In this document: positions 16,614-25,848 of the stretch, one piece after another | Layout of the letters: every line of letters starts with the position of its first letter | Position numbering within the stretch: the first letter of the stretch is position 1 | DNA from: an uncultured Acetatifactor sp. | GTDB lineage: Bacteria > Bacillota > Clostridia > Lachnospirales > Lachnospiraceae | Reading direction: 5' to 3' | DNA length: 55,582 nucleotides | NCBI GenBank assembly: GCA_910588225.1 | Contig: CAJUQT010000026.1 | Span: 1 to 55,582 of the forward strand | Program-made: the position numbers and the translations under genes | Notes under the pieces: generated by a model | Database searches by the model: none | The model's input: only the letters and a program-made list of their open reading frames with translations | What the model was told of the DNA's origin: nothing

Positions 16614-18080
16614 TTACTTAACTGGAGAAGAACCTGCCGCCACGTTTAACGCTTCACAGAAATCCTGATACCATTCTTCAAAAGCAGTTTCCGTTATGTA
16701 AGGTCCCGCCGCTTCCTCCAGGCTCTTCCCCTGCTGCAGCAATGCCTCCACACTTGCCCGGTCCTGAATTGCTCTGTCAGTAAGATTATACTCCAGCACC
16801 TTCCTGGCGGCAGAGCCATTTTCGAAGCTTTTGTTGGCATACAAAGTCATGCTCTTCATTTCCTCAAAAATCGTCATCAGACAGTCATAAGTTTTAGGCG
16901 ACACCTCCAGCTGCTGCTCCTCGATTACCTGATCAAGCTTTTCTACGCTGTTCGCCTCCTTACATACCGGAAGGTACCCGGATACACATCCAAAACGCAG
17001 ATTGTTTTCCGCCTCTGTAAACCATTTCAGGAATTCCACAGAAGCATACTCATGCTTTTCATCCGATTTGCTGACCACCATTCCTGCTCCCTGCTGTACG
17101 GCATAGCGTTCCCCACCTTCAAATATCGGTGCCGGCATTGCAATATATTCAATGGGATAACTGTACTCATCCAGCTCCACCTGACTGGGAAAATACATGG
17201 CGGACGAAGTAGAGCCCGTATAGGCAAGGAGATCTCCAGTCTTCACGTCATCAGAACGAAACGAACCATAGGCTCCAAAATACCCTTTCACCATGGGCAC
17301 ATAGTAATTCTCCCAAAGGCGATGTAATTCTTCTTTTGGCATATTCAGAGTCAGCTGTCCATTCTCCACCTGAAAAATCTCCACTCCCAGCTGATGCATA
17401 CCAATGATAAAATAATTTGCCACCGCATCTCTTCCATAAAAAGCTTTGCCATCTCCCGATATATCCGGTGTCTGGCTGTCCGTCCATTCATAATATGTCT
17501 GCGCCACTGCAGTGACACCTTCTATTGTCTTCAAATCATCCAGAGAGACTCCTGCCGCTGCCGCAAAGGTCTCCCAGTCTGTCTTGTTGATCATCATAAT
17601 CTCCGTAGACTTTGCCGTGGGAAATATACGCAGGGTGCCATCCCCGGCAATGCAGCCTTCTTCAATATAAGAATCCACATACTTTTCCAGCTCTTCCTTC
17701 CCGAGATAATCAGACAGATTAGCCAGGGCTCCCGCCTGCTCCACTTCATAGGCGGTATCCGCATAGGAAGAAAACATGTCCGGCATTTCCGCGGCTCCCA
17801 CCTTTCCGCTGATAGAGTCTCTCACTGCCGTCTCCAGATCGGAAACCGACCCCTGACTGTAGCTCTGCACATAGATTCCCTTTTCTCTGCCCACGGTATC
17901 GTTAAATTCCTCTACCAACGCATCAAAAGCCGCCTGCTGAGAGCCGTTATAGTAATGCCAAACGGTCAGTGACACAGGATTGGCCGGATCCAGAGGACTC
18001 TTATTCCCGCATCCTGTCAATCCAAAGGCTATAATTACCGCCAGTCCTGCCACTCCCGTCAGTTTTCCTCTCTTTTTCAT
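16614..18080 (-). CDS. Extracellular solute-binding lipoprotein (sugar type), orphan
   Basis: 488 residues, family 1 solute-binding fold (SLTVWHYYNGSQQAAFDALVEEF at the mature N terminus). The signal peptide ends in a lipobox LTGC with Cys24, so the protein is anchored on the outer face of the membrane. The ATG at 18080 has GGGAGG upstream; an ATG at 18104 would give an unusual N-terminal extension. No ABC permease or ATPase gene is near. Instead the hybrid sensor kinase follows 107 bp downstream, preceded by a dedicated promoter. I infer a ligand-sensing role for the kinase, though a transporter encoded elsewhere is possible. The ligand is unknown. Confidence 0.88.
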   Translation of the reverse strand: MKKRGKLTGVAGLAVIIAFGLTGCGNKSPLDPANPVSLTVWHYYNGSQQAAFDALVEEFNDTVGREKGIYVQSYSQGSVSDLETAVRDSISGKVGAAEMPDMFSSYADTAYEVEQAGALANLSDYLGKEELEKYVDSYIEEGCIAGDGTLRIFPTAKSTEIMMINKTDWETFAAAAGVSLDDLKTIEGVTAVAQTYYEWTDSQTPDISGDGKAFYGRDAVANYFIIGMHQLGVEIFQVENGQLTLNMPKEELHRLWENYYVPMVKGYFGAYGSFRSDDVKTGDLLAYTGSTSSAMYFPSQVELDEYSYPIEYIAMPAPIFEGGERYAVQQGAGMVVSKSDEKHEYASVEFLKWFTEAENNLRFGCVSGYLPVCKEANSVEKLDQVIEEQQLEVSPKTYDCLMTIFEEMKSMTLYANKSFENGSAARKVLEYNLTDRAIQDRASVEALLQQGKSLEEAAGPYITETAFEEWYQDFCEALNVAAGSSPVK

Positions 18081-18155
18081 AATTTTTGTTCCCTCCCCGT
18101 GCAATCATAACGTCAGTGCTCTCATTCTTTGCCTGCTTCTTTACCCTTTTGTATC

Positions 18156-18184
18156 ATTATATAATTATACAGGTCAAAAAGCAA
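18156..18184 (-). promoter_or_regulatory. Promoter of the binding lipoprotein and kinase genes
   Basis: On the minus strand TTGCTT (18184-18179), 17-bp spacer, TATAAT (18161-18156). A second TATAAT lies 8 bp upstream (18169-18164). It lies 76 bp before the lipoprotein ATG. Confidence 0.6.
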
Positions 18185-18213
18185 GCTCTCGAACCACTGT
18201 CGTCCTCTGGAGC

Positions 18214-18741
18214 TCATATCCCGGTATATGTATCATAGAGCGTGACCACATTTTCTTTTGTATCATACAGGGTAATTTCCCCACAGTCGATTGGAAGAAC
18301 AAGCGCAAAGGGTTCACCAGGATTCACCGAAATGAATTCCGCATCAGACTCATCTCCCACTTTGATTTTGCACACCTTATCCTGATTCAGCGATAAAAGT
18401 GCAATGCCCTTGTCTTCCAGCACCACAGCCTCCACATTTTCCGTCATGTAGACATCCGTACCCCCTTTTCCGAAAAAGTATCCGAAAGAAAATCCTTCCC
18501 GGCTCACATAGATGGAATAGGTACACTTGTCCCTCTCCTGATCGTAAAAGAGCATGGCACAGAGGTCTTCATTCATCCCCTGCGCTACCTCCCAGCTGTT
18601 GTCAATACTCTGGTTCTCTCTCGCATCCTGTTCCAGTCTGCCTGCGGACACCCCCAGAATATCTGCCTGCCACACAATCAAAAAGGCCAGCAAAATCATA
18701 ACAATGGCGCCCAGCAGCATGGATATTTTTTCCAGTTTCAC
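18214..18741 (-). CDS. Single-pass membrane protein, unknown function
   Basis: About 175 residues with one N-terminal membrane helix (residues 7-27) and an extracytoplasmic domain of about 145 residues rich in beta-strand patterns (CTYSIYVSREGFSFGYFFGKGG; ITLYDTKENVVTLYDTY). I chose a GTG start at 18741 because AGGAGG lies 9 nt upstream. An ATG at 18759 directly abuts the stop of the preceding gene but has no good ribosome site. It is co-oriented with and immediately downstream of the 841-residue protein, so the two probably act together. I do not recognise the family. Confidence 0.65.
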   Translation of the reverse strand: MKLEKISMLLGAIVMILLAFLIVWQADILGVSAGRLEQDARENQSIDNSWEVAQGMNEDLCAMLFYDQERDKCTYSIYVSREGFSFGYFFGKGGTDVYMTENVEAVVLEDKGIALLSLNQDKVCKIKVGDESDAEFISVNPGEPFALVLPIDCGEITLYDTKENVVTLYDTYTGI

Positions 18742-18759
18742 GTTCTCCCGCCTCCTCAT

Positions 18760-21285
18760 CTATTGTTTCATATAGGTAATAAACTGATTCCCGTTTTCCT
18801 CAAACCATTTTGCGGAATCATTCATTCCCATTTTATCAATGCTTCCTGTCAGAGGATTCAGCATTCCCACATTATATTCGTTAAATCCTACCAGCAGTAC
18901 GGCAGACCCGTCTTCCAGCAATGACAGTACGGGAATATCCTGGTTTACATAATAAAGTACCGCATCCAGAGGACATCCCGTCAGGTCCAGTATCTCCACT
19001 CCCTCCATATTCTCTTCCAGAATCCGCAGAACATTCTCTCCTCTATCCAGGAGATACTGTGAATTCCTTGTAATTCCCTCATTGGCCAGCATGGCGTCAA
19101 GACATACGGCCAGGGGGCCTTTTTCTTCCGTGACAGCCTCTTCCTTAATGGCCATAATCTGATTCCTTGCCACCCGATTCCCCCGAAGCCAGACACAGGT
19201 TCCCTTTTCGTTCACTACCACCCCCGGTAGGTTGTATGCGAGATTCACCGCACCCGCAGGTGAATTAAAAATTCCGTCCACTCCATATGGTCCGTACACA
19301 TAGTATCTGATATTGTCTTCCGCGTCCGGCAGCTGAAGCGTTCTTCCTCCCTCATAGACGATTTCCTTGGGAGTCAGTGTCATTACCGTCTGACTGTCCG
19401 TCTCATTTCTGAGCTGTATTTCCACATAACGCTGATATTTCTCTGTATCGGCGGTCACAATCGTGTTCTTCCCTTTTTCCGCCTCCAGATTATTGGTAAT
19501 GTGCTCCTGTTCTGTCTCCTGATATGCTCCCGTCTCCAGACGCCTCACTCTTTCCAGGGTAATCTGATTATCCGTCACGGTACATTCCGTTACATAGACG
19601 TCCTGCTGCCTGTATTCCTTCAGCAGCTCTCCCGCGGAATTGCAGATACACACTTTATACATGGGATAGAAAATTCTTCCCGAATTTTCCACCACAATGT
19701 CATCGGCCCGGGCCACCCCGTAAATGATATCCTCCTCCATGAATCCCAGGGGGCAGATTACCTCCCCCTCCTGAACAGATACCCTATTCCGTGTATCACT
19801 TCCGAAGTTTCTGATTTCCAGCGAAGTACTGTGGTAGATGTCTTCCCCCACCGGCCATACGGCAATCTTATGATCCTCCGACACCTGCAGCCCCTCGTCC
19901 TGAGCCGTCTCAAGCAGTCGGGAATAAGTCCTTCCTGCCAGATCAATCCCATATACGGCATTGTTCAGCATCAGATACAGTTTCTGTTCCCGATTCAAAT
20001 ACAGAAGCTGCCGCATCTCTGCGTCCAGCACCGCATATGATTTCTCATAGGGAATATACAATAGCTCCTCAATGGTATTCTGAGCGCTGTTGTAGGTATA
20101 GAGCTGAATCCCCACCTCCCCCTCATGCCTTCCCCGGTTCATATAGCCATAGACGGCAAACTGTACATTTCCGCCCTCGTCCACATACAGTATCTTGACG
20201 GAATGTTGATTATATATGGTTCTGGCGTCTGCATTATCCTCATCGTAAAATCCAAAAATAATTGTCAGCTTATTCGTGGTCACATTATAGCTAAACAATC
20301 TGCCTGCCGCCTGAAATATCACCACATTGCCGTCTTCACTCTCCATCATGGGAACATCTGTCCCCGTAATTCCCAACAATATCTTGTCATTTTCAAACAT
20401 TTGTTCCGCATCTGGAATCTGTGTCATGGTACGCTCGTAATCCAGCAGATAGATTCTGTCCGCCGTGTAACGTATGCGATAATATTCTGTTACTGTATAG
20501 TAGGTCCTGTTTCGTCCCTCCTCCGTAGCCACAATATAGTCCAGCAGCATGGAAGCAGTCTGTGCTGCAATCTCTGACAATCGGATTGCAGGCGCCTGCA
20601 CTTCCGTTACATTCAGTTCTCCCCAGGTAATCTGTCGGAAGCTGCTGTGAATGTTTACCTTGTGAAAGGAAATATTGCTCTCCAGCTTTGAATTTGTCTC
20701 CAGGTATTTTGCCAGTTCTCTGGCGGCTTCCCTGTCGTAAAGCCTTTCATGGAAATCCAGTACATAGTCCAGCTTCTCGGTCAGGTAAAGTGCATCGCTC
20801 CATATCACTTTCGTATAATAGGAAACCAGATTTTCTTCGCCCAAATCCAACAATATGGTAAGCGAATATTGCGTATCCTTTTCAATCAAATCCTTTAAAG
20901 CGATATTTCCGCTGATTCTGCCGCCGTCGACCTGAAACTCCTTTATCTGTGTGCTTTCAATCAGCCTGGTGCCATCCTCACTCCGCACTTCAATAGAGAT
21001 TCCCGACACATTTCTGCCATAGGTATCCACCACAAATCCGGTATCTCTGGCTTCTCCCAGTACAGTCACATGCTCTCTCTGAAATGCCACATCTGTATCT
21101 GTGCAGTATCCGTGAAGCTGGTTATATTCCATCCCGTCAGTCACCATGGTAACCAGAGGCAGGGTAGACGGCGCCATTTCCATAGTCAGATTATCATGCC
21201 CTCTGTTTCTGATTTTACTGACTATGACCAGAGACAGTACAAAAACCAGAAAAAAAACACAAAGCTTGATTATAGTTTTCCTCAT
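18760..21285 (-). CDS. Large membrane-anchored protein with propeller-like region and inactive C39-like domain
   Basis: 841 residues. The N-terminal helix (4-23) acts as signal anchor and the rest is predicted outside. Residues about 75-170 look like a beta-sandwich, and about 300-650 consist of repeated short strands suggestive of a beta-propeller. The last about 120 residues resemble a C39-like peptidase fold. The nucleophile position in the GPxxxCLDAMLANEGI region is Lys rather than Cys. The usual GHxVxxxGYD reads DGSAVLLVGFNEYN, so His is Ser. Catalysis is therefore unlikely. GAAGGAGC precedes the ATG, which overlaps the methyltransferase stop as ATGA. Function unknown; a surface binding or sensory role is possible. 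Confidence 0.75.
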   Translation of the reverse strand: MRKTIIKLCVFFLVFVLSLVIVSKIRNRGHDNLTMEMAPSTLPLVTMVTDGMEYNQLHGYCTDTDVAFQREHVTVLGEARDTGFVVDTYGRNVSGISIEVRSEDGTRLIESTQIKEFQVDGGRISGNIALKDLIEKDTQYSLTILLDLGEENLVSYYTKVIWSDALYLTEKLDYVLDFHERLYDREAARELAKYLETNSKLESNISFHKVNIHSSFRQITWGELNVTEVQAPAIRLSEIAAQTASMLLDYIVATEEGRNRTYYTVTEYYRIRYTADRIYLLDYERTMTQIPDAEQMFENDKILLGITGTDVPMMESEDGNVVIFQAAGRLFSYNVTTNKLTIIFGFYDEDNADARTIYNQHSVKILYVDEGGNVQFAVYGYMNRGRHEGEVGIQLYTYNSAQNTIEELLYIPYEKSYAVLDAEMRQLLYLNREQKLYLMLNNAVYGIDLAGRTYSRLLETAQDEGLQVSEDHKIAVWPVGEDIYHSTSLEIRNFGSDTRNRVSVQEGEVICPLGFMEEDIIYGVARADDIVVENSGRIFYPMYKVCICNSAGELLKEYRQQDVYVTECTVTDNQITLERVRRLETGAYQETEQEHITNNLEAEKGKNTIVTADTEKYQRYVEIQLRNETDSQTVMTLTPKEIVYEGGRTLQLPDAEDNIRYYVYGPYGVDGIFNSPAGAVNLAYNLPGVVVNEKGTCVWLRGNRVARNQIMAIKEEAVTEEKGPLAVCLDAMLANEGITRNSQYLLDRGENVLRILEENMEGVEILDLTGCPLDAVLYYVNQDIPVLSLLEDGSAVLLVGFNEYNVGMLNPLTGSIDKMGMNDSAKWFEENGNQFITYMKQ

Positions 21286-22448
21286 AACAGCTCCTTCAAG
21301 GTAGGATTTACCTGTAGAAAATCCATGAGCCTGCAGGTGGAGTCTTCCTGCACACCTGTCCGTCCTGCCGGACGGATTGCATTGCTCTTTACCGCCCGTA
21401 TCATCAGATTTTTAGGCGTGTGCCCCATATCTATAAATTCCAGAATCTGTGTGTCATATCCTTTTTGTTCCAGCAGATTAGCCCGCAGCGCATCTGTAAT
21501 CAACGCCGCCATCCGTTCTTTAATCACACCATACTTCAGCAGGGGCTGCAGTGTCTCACAGTGAATTTGTCTATTCAGCTCATGCTGGCAGCAGGGCACT
21601 GCCATAATCACCGATGCCCCCCATTTCACAGCTTTCTCCAGCGCATAGTCCGTAGCCTTGTCACAGGCGTGGAGAGACACCACCATGTCCACCTGCTCTT
21701 CTCCCCGGAAGCTTTGAATATCGCCTTCCTGAAATGACAACCCCTCATAATGCAGCTTTTCCGCCAGTGCACTGCAATGCCTTATCACATCAGCTTTCAA
21801 ATCCAGCCCCATCACCTTGATATCCCTCTGCTCCACCTGATGCAGATAATAATACATGGCAAAAGTCAGATAAGACTTTCCGCAGCCGAAATCGACAATG
21901 CGGATAGTCCTGTCCGACGGAAAAATGTTTAATATATCTCTTATAAACTCCAGATATCGATTTATCTGTCGAAATTTGTCGTATTTTGCATTGATAATCC
22001 GCCCATCCGGGGTCTGAACCCCCAGTTCAATCAGAAAGTCCACCGGAAGTCCCTCCGGCAGGACATAGCATTTGAATCGATTATGAGACAGGTCGGGAAG
22101 TCTTTCTTCATTTCCACCCACATTCGGGTGACGCCTGCGCTTCACCGTAACCTTTCTCTTCCTGCTGACCAATACTGTTGCCTCTTCCGCCACACTGCTC
22201 AGCTGAGCCTGTCGGAAACAGCCTGTCATATACTCCACCAGCCGGTCCTGCATTTCCTCCTTTGCATGATTGGAGTGAAACACCTGCGTTCCCCGGAAAA
22301 GTGTCTCCTGAAATACCAGTTTTCCTCCGGTCATCACCGGCCGTACTTTTACCTTAACCGCCCGTTCCCTGTCGACGGTATTGCTCAGTGTTATCTGTAT
22401 TAAATCCTGATTCAGTATCTGCTGAAAAAGTTCTTTGAGTTCATCCAT
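21282..22448 (-). CDS. Class I SAM-dependent methyltransferase (Methyltransf_32-like)
   Basis: 388 residues. An N-terminal basic domain (LVSRKRKVTVKRRRHPN) precedes a Rossmann methyltransferase core with motif I VDFGCGKSYLTFA, an acidic strand end VMGLDLK, and VVSLHACDKATDYAL followed by AVPCCQHELN. The CDKAT...PCCQ pattern matches the Methyltransf_32/METTL25-like group, whose bacterial members are thought to act on RNA or protein; the substrate is unknown. It lies 8 bp after a small conserved gene and its stop overlaps the start of the 841-residue membrane protein, implying one transcript. Confidence 0.83.
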   Translation of the reverse strand: MDELKELFQQILNQDLIQITLSNTVDRERAVKVKVRPVMTGGKLVFQETLFRGTQVFHSNHAKEEMQDRLVEYMTGCFRQAQLSSVAEEATVLVSRKRKVTVKRRRHPNVGGNEERLPDLSHNRFKCYVLPEGLPVDFLIELGVQTPDGRIINAKYDKFRQINRYLEFIRDILNIFPSDRTIRIVDFGCGKSYLTFAMYYYLHQVEQRDIKVMGLDLKADVIRHCSALAEKLHYEGLSFQEGDIQSFRGEEQVDMVVSLHACDKATDYALEKAVKWGASVIMAVPCCQHELNRQIHCETLQPLLKYGVIKERMAALITDALRANLLEQKGYDTQILEFIDMGHTPKNLMIRAVKSNAIRPAGRTGVQEDSTCRLMDFLQVNPTLKELL

Positions 22449-22456
22449 ATTCTGTC

Positions 22457-22861
22457 CTATATAAAATAATAATTTCCTCTGTGTCCCCCATGTCTGCGTT
22501 TATATACCTCGTTAAAAAGAAGAATCTGAATCATAGCCTCACCTGGTGCTTCCGATTCTTCTTTCTCCAGAACACCGCAAATTGTTTTCGTCATGGCAAG
22601 CAGACTGTACCTGTCCGGATACTCGTCATAAATCATACTTCCCTCATAGTCTGCCTTATCCAGCATATCCGCTATTCTCTTCTGATAACGTTTCACATCA
22701 TTTGGATACATTTGCTGCAGATACTCCAGATCCTGCAGCAGCATTGCCTCTCTGTTGGAGGTCTGATAGTCAGGGTACGTCATATAAAAAGGAAGGGGCC
22801 CATTCCAGCCCCTTACCTTATTTTCCGGCAACGGCTGCAACAGCTTAGAATGAAATTCCAT
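22457..22861 (-). CDS. Conserved small protein upstream of the methyltransferase, unknown function
   Basis: About 134 residues, soluble, acidic, largely helical (NREAMLLQDLEYLQQMYPNDVKRYQKRI). The motif LQQMYPNDVKRYQ and the C-terminal RRHGGHRGNYYF stand out. GAGGA lies 6 nt before the ATG at 22861. An in-frame ATG 6 nt earlier leaves no room for a ribosome site. It probably heads the transcript with the methyltransferase. I recognise it only as a recurring Firmicute hypothetical and assign no function. Confidence 0.7.
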   Translation of the reverse strand: MEFHSKLLQPLPENKVRGWNGPLPFYMTYPDYQTSNREAMLLQDLEYLQQMYPNDVKRYQKRIADMLDKADYEGSMIYDEYPDRYSLLAMTKTICGVLEKEESEAPGEAMIQILLFNEVYKRRHGGHRGNYYFI

Positions 22862-23002
22862 ACGCATTCCTCTTTGTTTTTTAACAGCATATGCACGTTT
22901 TCATCTAATTGTTACCGGAAAGTGTTCTGCGTATGCCGCAGCTGCATTTATTTATTGCGTCAAAAACCAGAATAAATCTTAAGAACTATTTCCGGTTTCG
23001 GC

Positions 23003-23050
23003 TAATTGCGAAGCAATTTGCAGGAATGGTTAAAATTTTTAACCATTCCT
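23003..23050 (-). terminator. Double hairpin at the end of the ATP synthase operon
   Basis: AGGAATGGTTAAAA (23022-23035) and TTTTAACCATTCCT (23037-23050) are a perfect 14-bp inverted repeat with a one-base loop. It contains the atpC stop codon. A second hairpin, AATTGC/GCAATT with 3-nt loop, lies at 23003-23017. There is no long T-run, so termination may need both elements. The remaining bases to 22862 show nothing further. Confidence 0.5.
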
Positions 23051-23449
23051 TAATACCTGAATCCTCGCCATAGCCCTCTGCAGCGCAGTCTCAGCCTTGG
23101 CAATGTCCGTATTCGGTGCTTTTCCGCTTAATCGTTTCTCCGCACGCTTTCTTGCGGATTTCGCGCGCTCCTCATCAATCTCTCCAGGCCATTCGATAAT
23201 CTCAGCCAAAATAGTCACACTCTCCGGCAAAATTTCCGCAAAGCCTGAATGAAGCGCAGCTTTCTTTTGTTCATCCTGCTCACTGATATGCAGGATTCCC
23301 GGCTTTACAATCACCGTCATCGGAATATGGCCGGGCAGTACGCCTATCTCACCTTCGGTGGTATTAAACTCCACCATGTCCACCGACTTCTCATAGAAAA
23401 CCCGGTCGGGCGTAATGATACGCAGAAGGAACTCATTCTTATCCGCCAT
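23039..23449 (-). CDS. atpC: F1Fo ATP synthase subunit epsilon
   Basis: 136 residues. It has the N-terminal beta-sandwich (FLLRIITPDRVFYEKSVDMVEFNTTEGEIGVLPGHIPM) and a C-terminal helical hairpin with ERAKSARKRAEKRL. The subunit belongs to the central stalk and inhibits ATP hydrolysis. AGGAGG precedes the ATG by 7 nt. It is the last gene of the operon, 47 bp after atpD. Confidence 0.97.
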   Translation of the reverse strand: MADKNEFLLRIITPDRVFYEKSVDMVEFNTTEGEIGVLPGHIPMTVIVKPGILHISEQDEQKKAALHSGFAEILPESVTILAEIIEWPGEIDEERAKSARKRAEKRLSGKAPNTDIAKAETALQRAMARIQVLRNG

Positions 23450-23496
23450 ATATATACCTCCTGTTCCGGTCCGGCAGCCTCCCTCCGGCCCCTTCC

Positions 23497-24885
23497 CTAT
23501 ACTCTGGCCAGCACATCGTCTATGCTGCCTGCATTCAGGAAATAGCTTTCCGGAATATTGTCATGTCTGCCTTCCAGAATCTCTTTGAAACCGCGGATGG
23601 TCTCATTGATGGGTACATATTTGCCTTCCATACCGGTGAACTGACCTGCCACGAAGAAAGGCTGGGACAGGAATCTCTGTACCTTACGGGCACGGGACAC
23701 CACCAGTTTATCCTCTTCCGACAGCTCATCCATACCCAGAATGGCGATGATATCCTGCAGTTCCTTATAGCGCTGCAGAATTTCCTGCACACCGCGGGCC
23801 GTCTGATAATGCTCTTCCCCAACAATTCTGGGATCCAGAATACGGGAAGTGGACTCCAGCGGATCCACCGCCGGATAAATACCCAGCTCCACGATGGAAC
23901 GGGACAGTGCCGTGGTGGCGTCCAGATGAGCGAATGTGGTGGCCGGCGCAGGATCGGTATAGTCGTCCGCAGGCACGTAAACAGCCTGAACAGAGGTGAT
24001 GGAACCGTTCTTTGTGGAAGTAATTCTCTCCTGAAGAGCACCCATCTCTGTCTGCAGCGTAGGCTGATACCCCACTGCGGAAGGCATACGGCCCAACAGT
24101 GCAGACACTTCGCTTCCTGCCTGTGTAAATCTGAAAATATTATCAATGAAAAGCAGCACATCCTTGCCGCCCTTGTCACGGAAATACTCTGCCATGGTCA
24201 GACCCGTAAGGCCCACACGCATTCTGGCTCCGGGGGGCTCGTTCATCTGACCGAAAACCATGGTGGTCTTGTCGATAACGCCCGACTCCGTCATTTCATG
24301 ATAAAGGTCGTTCCCTTCACGAGTACGCTCTCCTACACCGGTGAATACAGAATAACCATTATGCTCTGTGGCAATATTACGAATCAGCTCCTGAATCAGA
24401 ACGGTCTTGCCCACGCCGGCACCGCCAAACAGACCAATCTTACCGCCCTTCTGATAGGGGCAAAGCAGGTCAACTACCTTAATACCGGTCTCCAGCAGCT
24501 CCTTCTCCGTAGCCTGCTCTTCAAACTTCGGAGCCGGTCTGTGGATGGGTTCATAAGATACCCCTTCCGGGGCCGGCTTATTATCGATTGGCTGCCCCAA
24601 AACATTGAAGATTCGCCCCAACGTCTTCTCGCCTACCGGAACGGAAATAGGGGCGCCGGTTGCAACCGCATCCATTCCCCGCACCAGACCATCGGTACTT
24701 CCCATGGCAATACATCTGACGGTGTCGTCTCCCAGGTGCTGGGAAACCTCCACAGTCAGCGAACTGCCCTCTCCGGTAGGAATGCGAATTGCTTCGTTAA
24801 TCTCAGGCAGTTTCCCCTCATCGAAACGAATATCCAGAACTGCTCCGATGACCTGAGTCACTTTGCCTTTGTTCTCTCCTGCCAT
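23497..24885 (-). CDS. atpD: F1Fo ATP synthase subunit beta (catalytic)
   Basis: 462 residues. The catalytic nucleotide site has the P-loop GGAGVGKTVLIQELI, the catalytic Glu in GVGERTREGNDLY, DELSEEDK and the DELSEED regulatory loop. I chose the ATG at 24885 (MAGENKGKVTQVIG) because AAAGAGG precedes it and the family starts there; an in-frame ATG at 24918 would add an atypical extension. It lies between atpG and atpC. Confidence 0.98.
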   Translation of the reverse strand: MAGENKGKVTQVIGAVLDIRFDEGKLPEINEAIRIPTGEGSSLTVEVSQHLGDDTVRCIAMGSTDGLVRGMDAVATGAPISVPVGEKTLGRIFNVLGQPIDNKPAPEGVSYEPIHRPAPKFEEQATEKELLETGIKVVDLLCPYQKGGKIGLFGGAGVGKTVLIQELIRNIATEHNGYSVFTGVGERTREGNDLYHEMTESGVIDKTTMVFGQMNEPPGARMRVGLTGLTMAEYFRDKGGKDVLLFIDNIFRFTQAGSEVSALLGRMPSAVGYQPTLQTEMGALQERITSTKNGSITSVQAVYVPADDYTDPAPATTFAHLDATTALSRSIVELGIYPAVDPLESTSRILDPRIVGEEHYQTARGVQEILQRYKELQDIIAILGMDELSEEDKLVVSRARKVQRFLSQPFFVAGQFTGMEGKYVPINETIRGFKEILEGRHDNIPESYFLNAGSIDDVLARV

Positions 24886-24962
24886 TTCTACCTCTTTCCT
24901 GCCCGTTCGCGCGGGCATAATCTCGTTTCATAATTACCTGTACACACAAAAAACATCGCTTA

Positions 24963-25829
24963 TCACCCTATCGCTTCCGCTCCGGCGATAATCTCCGTCA
25001 ATTCCTGTGTGATGGAACCCTGACGGGCTCTGTTGTATTTCAGCGTCAGATCGCTTATAATTTCTTCCGCATTGCTGGTAGCACTGTCCATTGCCTGCAT
25101 ACGCGCACCATTCTCACTGGCTGCTGACTCCCTCAGCGCACCGTAAATCAGACTGGTGACATATTTGGGAATCAGCATATCCAGCGCTTCCGAATCCTCC
25201 GGCTCGAAATTCATAATGGCGGAAGTCTCCTTCTCCGCCGGCGCCGTGTTCTCTCCCGAAGTCTCTACCGGAAGCAGACGAAGCAGTGTGGGGATATGGC
25301 TCACCGTATTCTTGAAAGCGGTATAGGCCAGATAAATCTCTCCGATTTCACCTTCCGCAAAGGATACCAGCAGCCTGTCGCACAATGCAGCCGCATCCTT
25401 ATACTGCGGGCTCTCCACAACCTCCGCTTCGCATTCCTTTACACAGTAACCGCCCCGCACGAACGCATCTCTGCCCTTGGTACCCAGGCAGTAGATATCC
25501 AGCTCTTCTTTTCTCCACTGGGGGTGTCTGGTCACCAGCTTAATCACATTAGAATTATAGCCGCCTGCCAATCCTCTGTTGGCTGTAATCACGATGACAG
25601 CTTTCCTGGAGGAAGCACCGGAAGTCAGATATTTGTGCTCAACCTGTCCCACCCGCTGCAGGATACTGTTCACCGTATCATACATACAGGTAAAATACCC
25701 TTTGGAACGTTCCGCACTTGCTCTGGCACGCTGAAGCTTTACGGTGGACACCAGCTTCATGGCCTTTGTTATCTGCTGGGTACCCTGAATACTGCTCTTG
25801 CGGCGCTTAATATCACGCATTGATGCCAT
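24963..25829 (-). CDS. atpG: F1Fo ATP synthase subunit gamma
   Basis: 288 residues forming the rotor shaft. The N-terminal helix MASMRDIKRRKSSIQGTQQITKAM and the C-terminal helix ending RARQGSITQELTEIIAGAEAI are the conserved coiled coil that turns inside the alpha-beta hexamer. AGAGGA precedes the ATG. It lies 19 bp after atpA. Confidence 0.97.
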   Translation of the reverse strand: MASMRDIKRRKSSIQGTQQITKAMKLVSTVKLQRARASAERSKGYFTCMYDTVNSILQRVGQVEHKYLTSGASSRKAVIVITANRGLAGGYNSNVIKLVTRHPQWRKEELDIYCLGTKGRDAFVRGGYCVKECEAEVVESPQYKDAAALCDRLLVSFAEGEIGEIYLAYTAFKNTVSHIPTLLRLLPVETSGENTAPAEKETSAIMNFEPEDSEALDMLIPKYVTSLIYGALRESAASENGARMQAMDSATSNAEEIISDLTLKYNRARQGSITQELTEIIAGAEAIG

Positions 25830-25848
25830 ATTCTATATCCTCTTTCTA

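Noticed and set aside
23563..24933. Long plus-strand open frame opposite atpD (about 456 codons)
   Set aside because: It mirrors the strongly conserved beta-subunit gene; composition is typical of an antisense shadow and no domain is recognisable.
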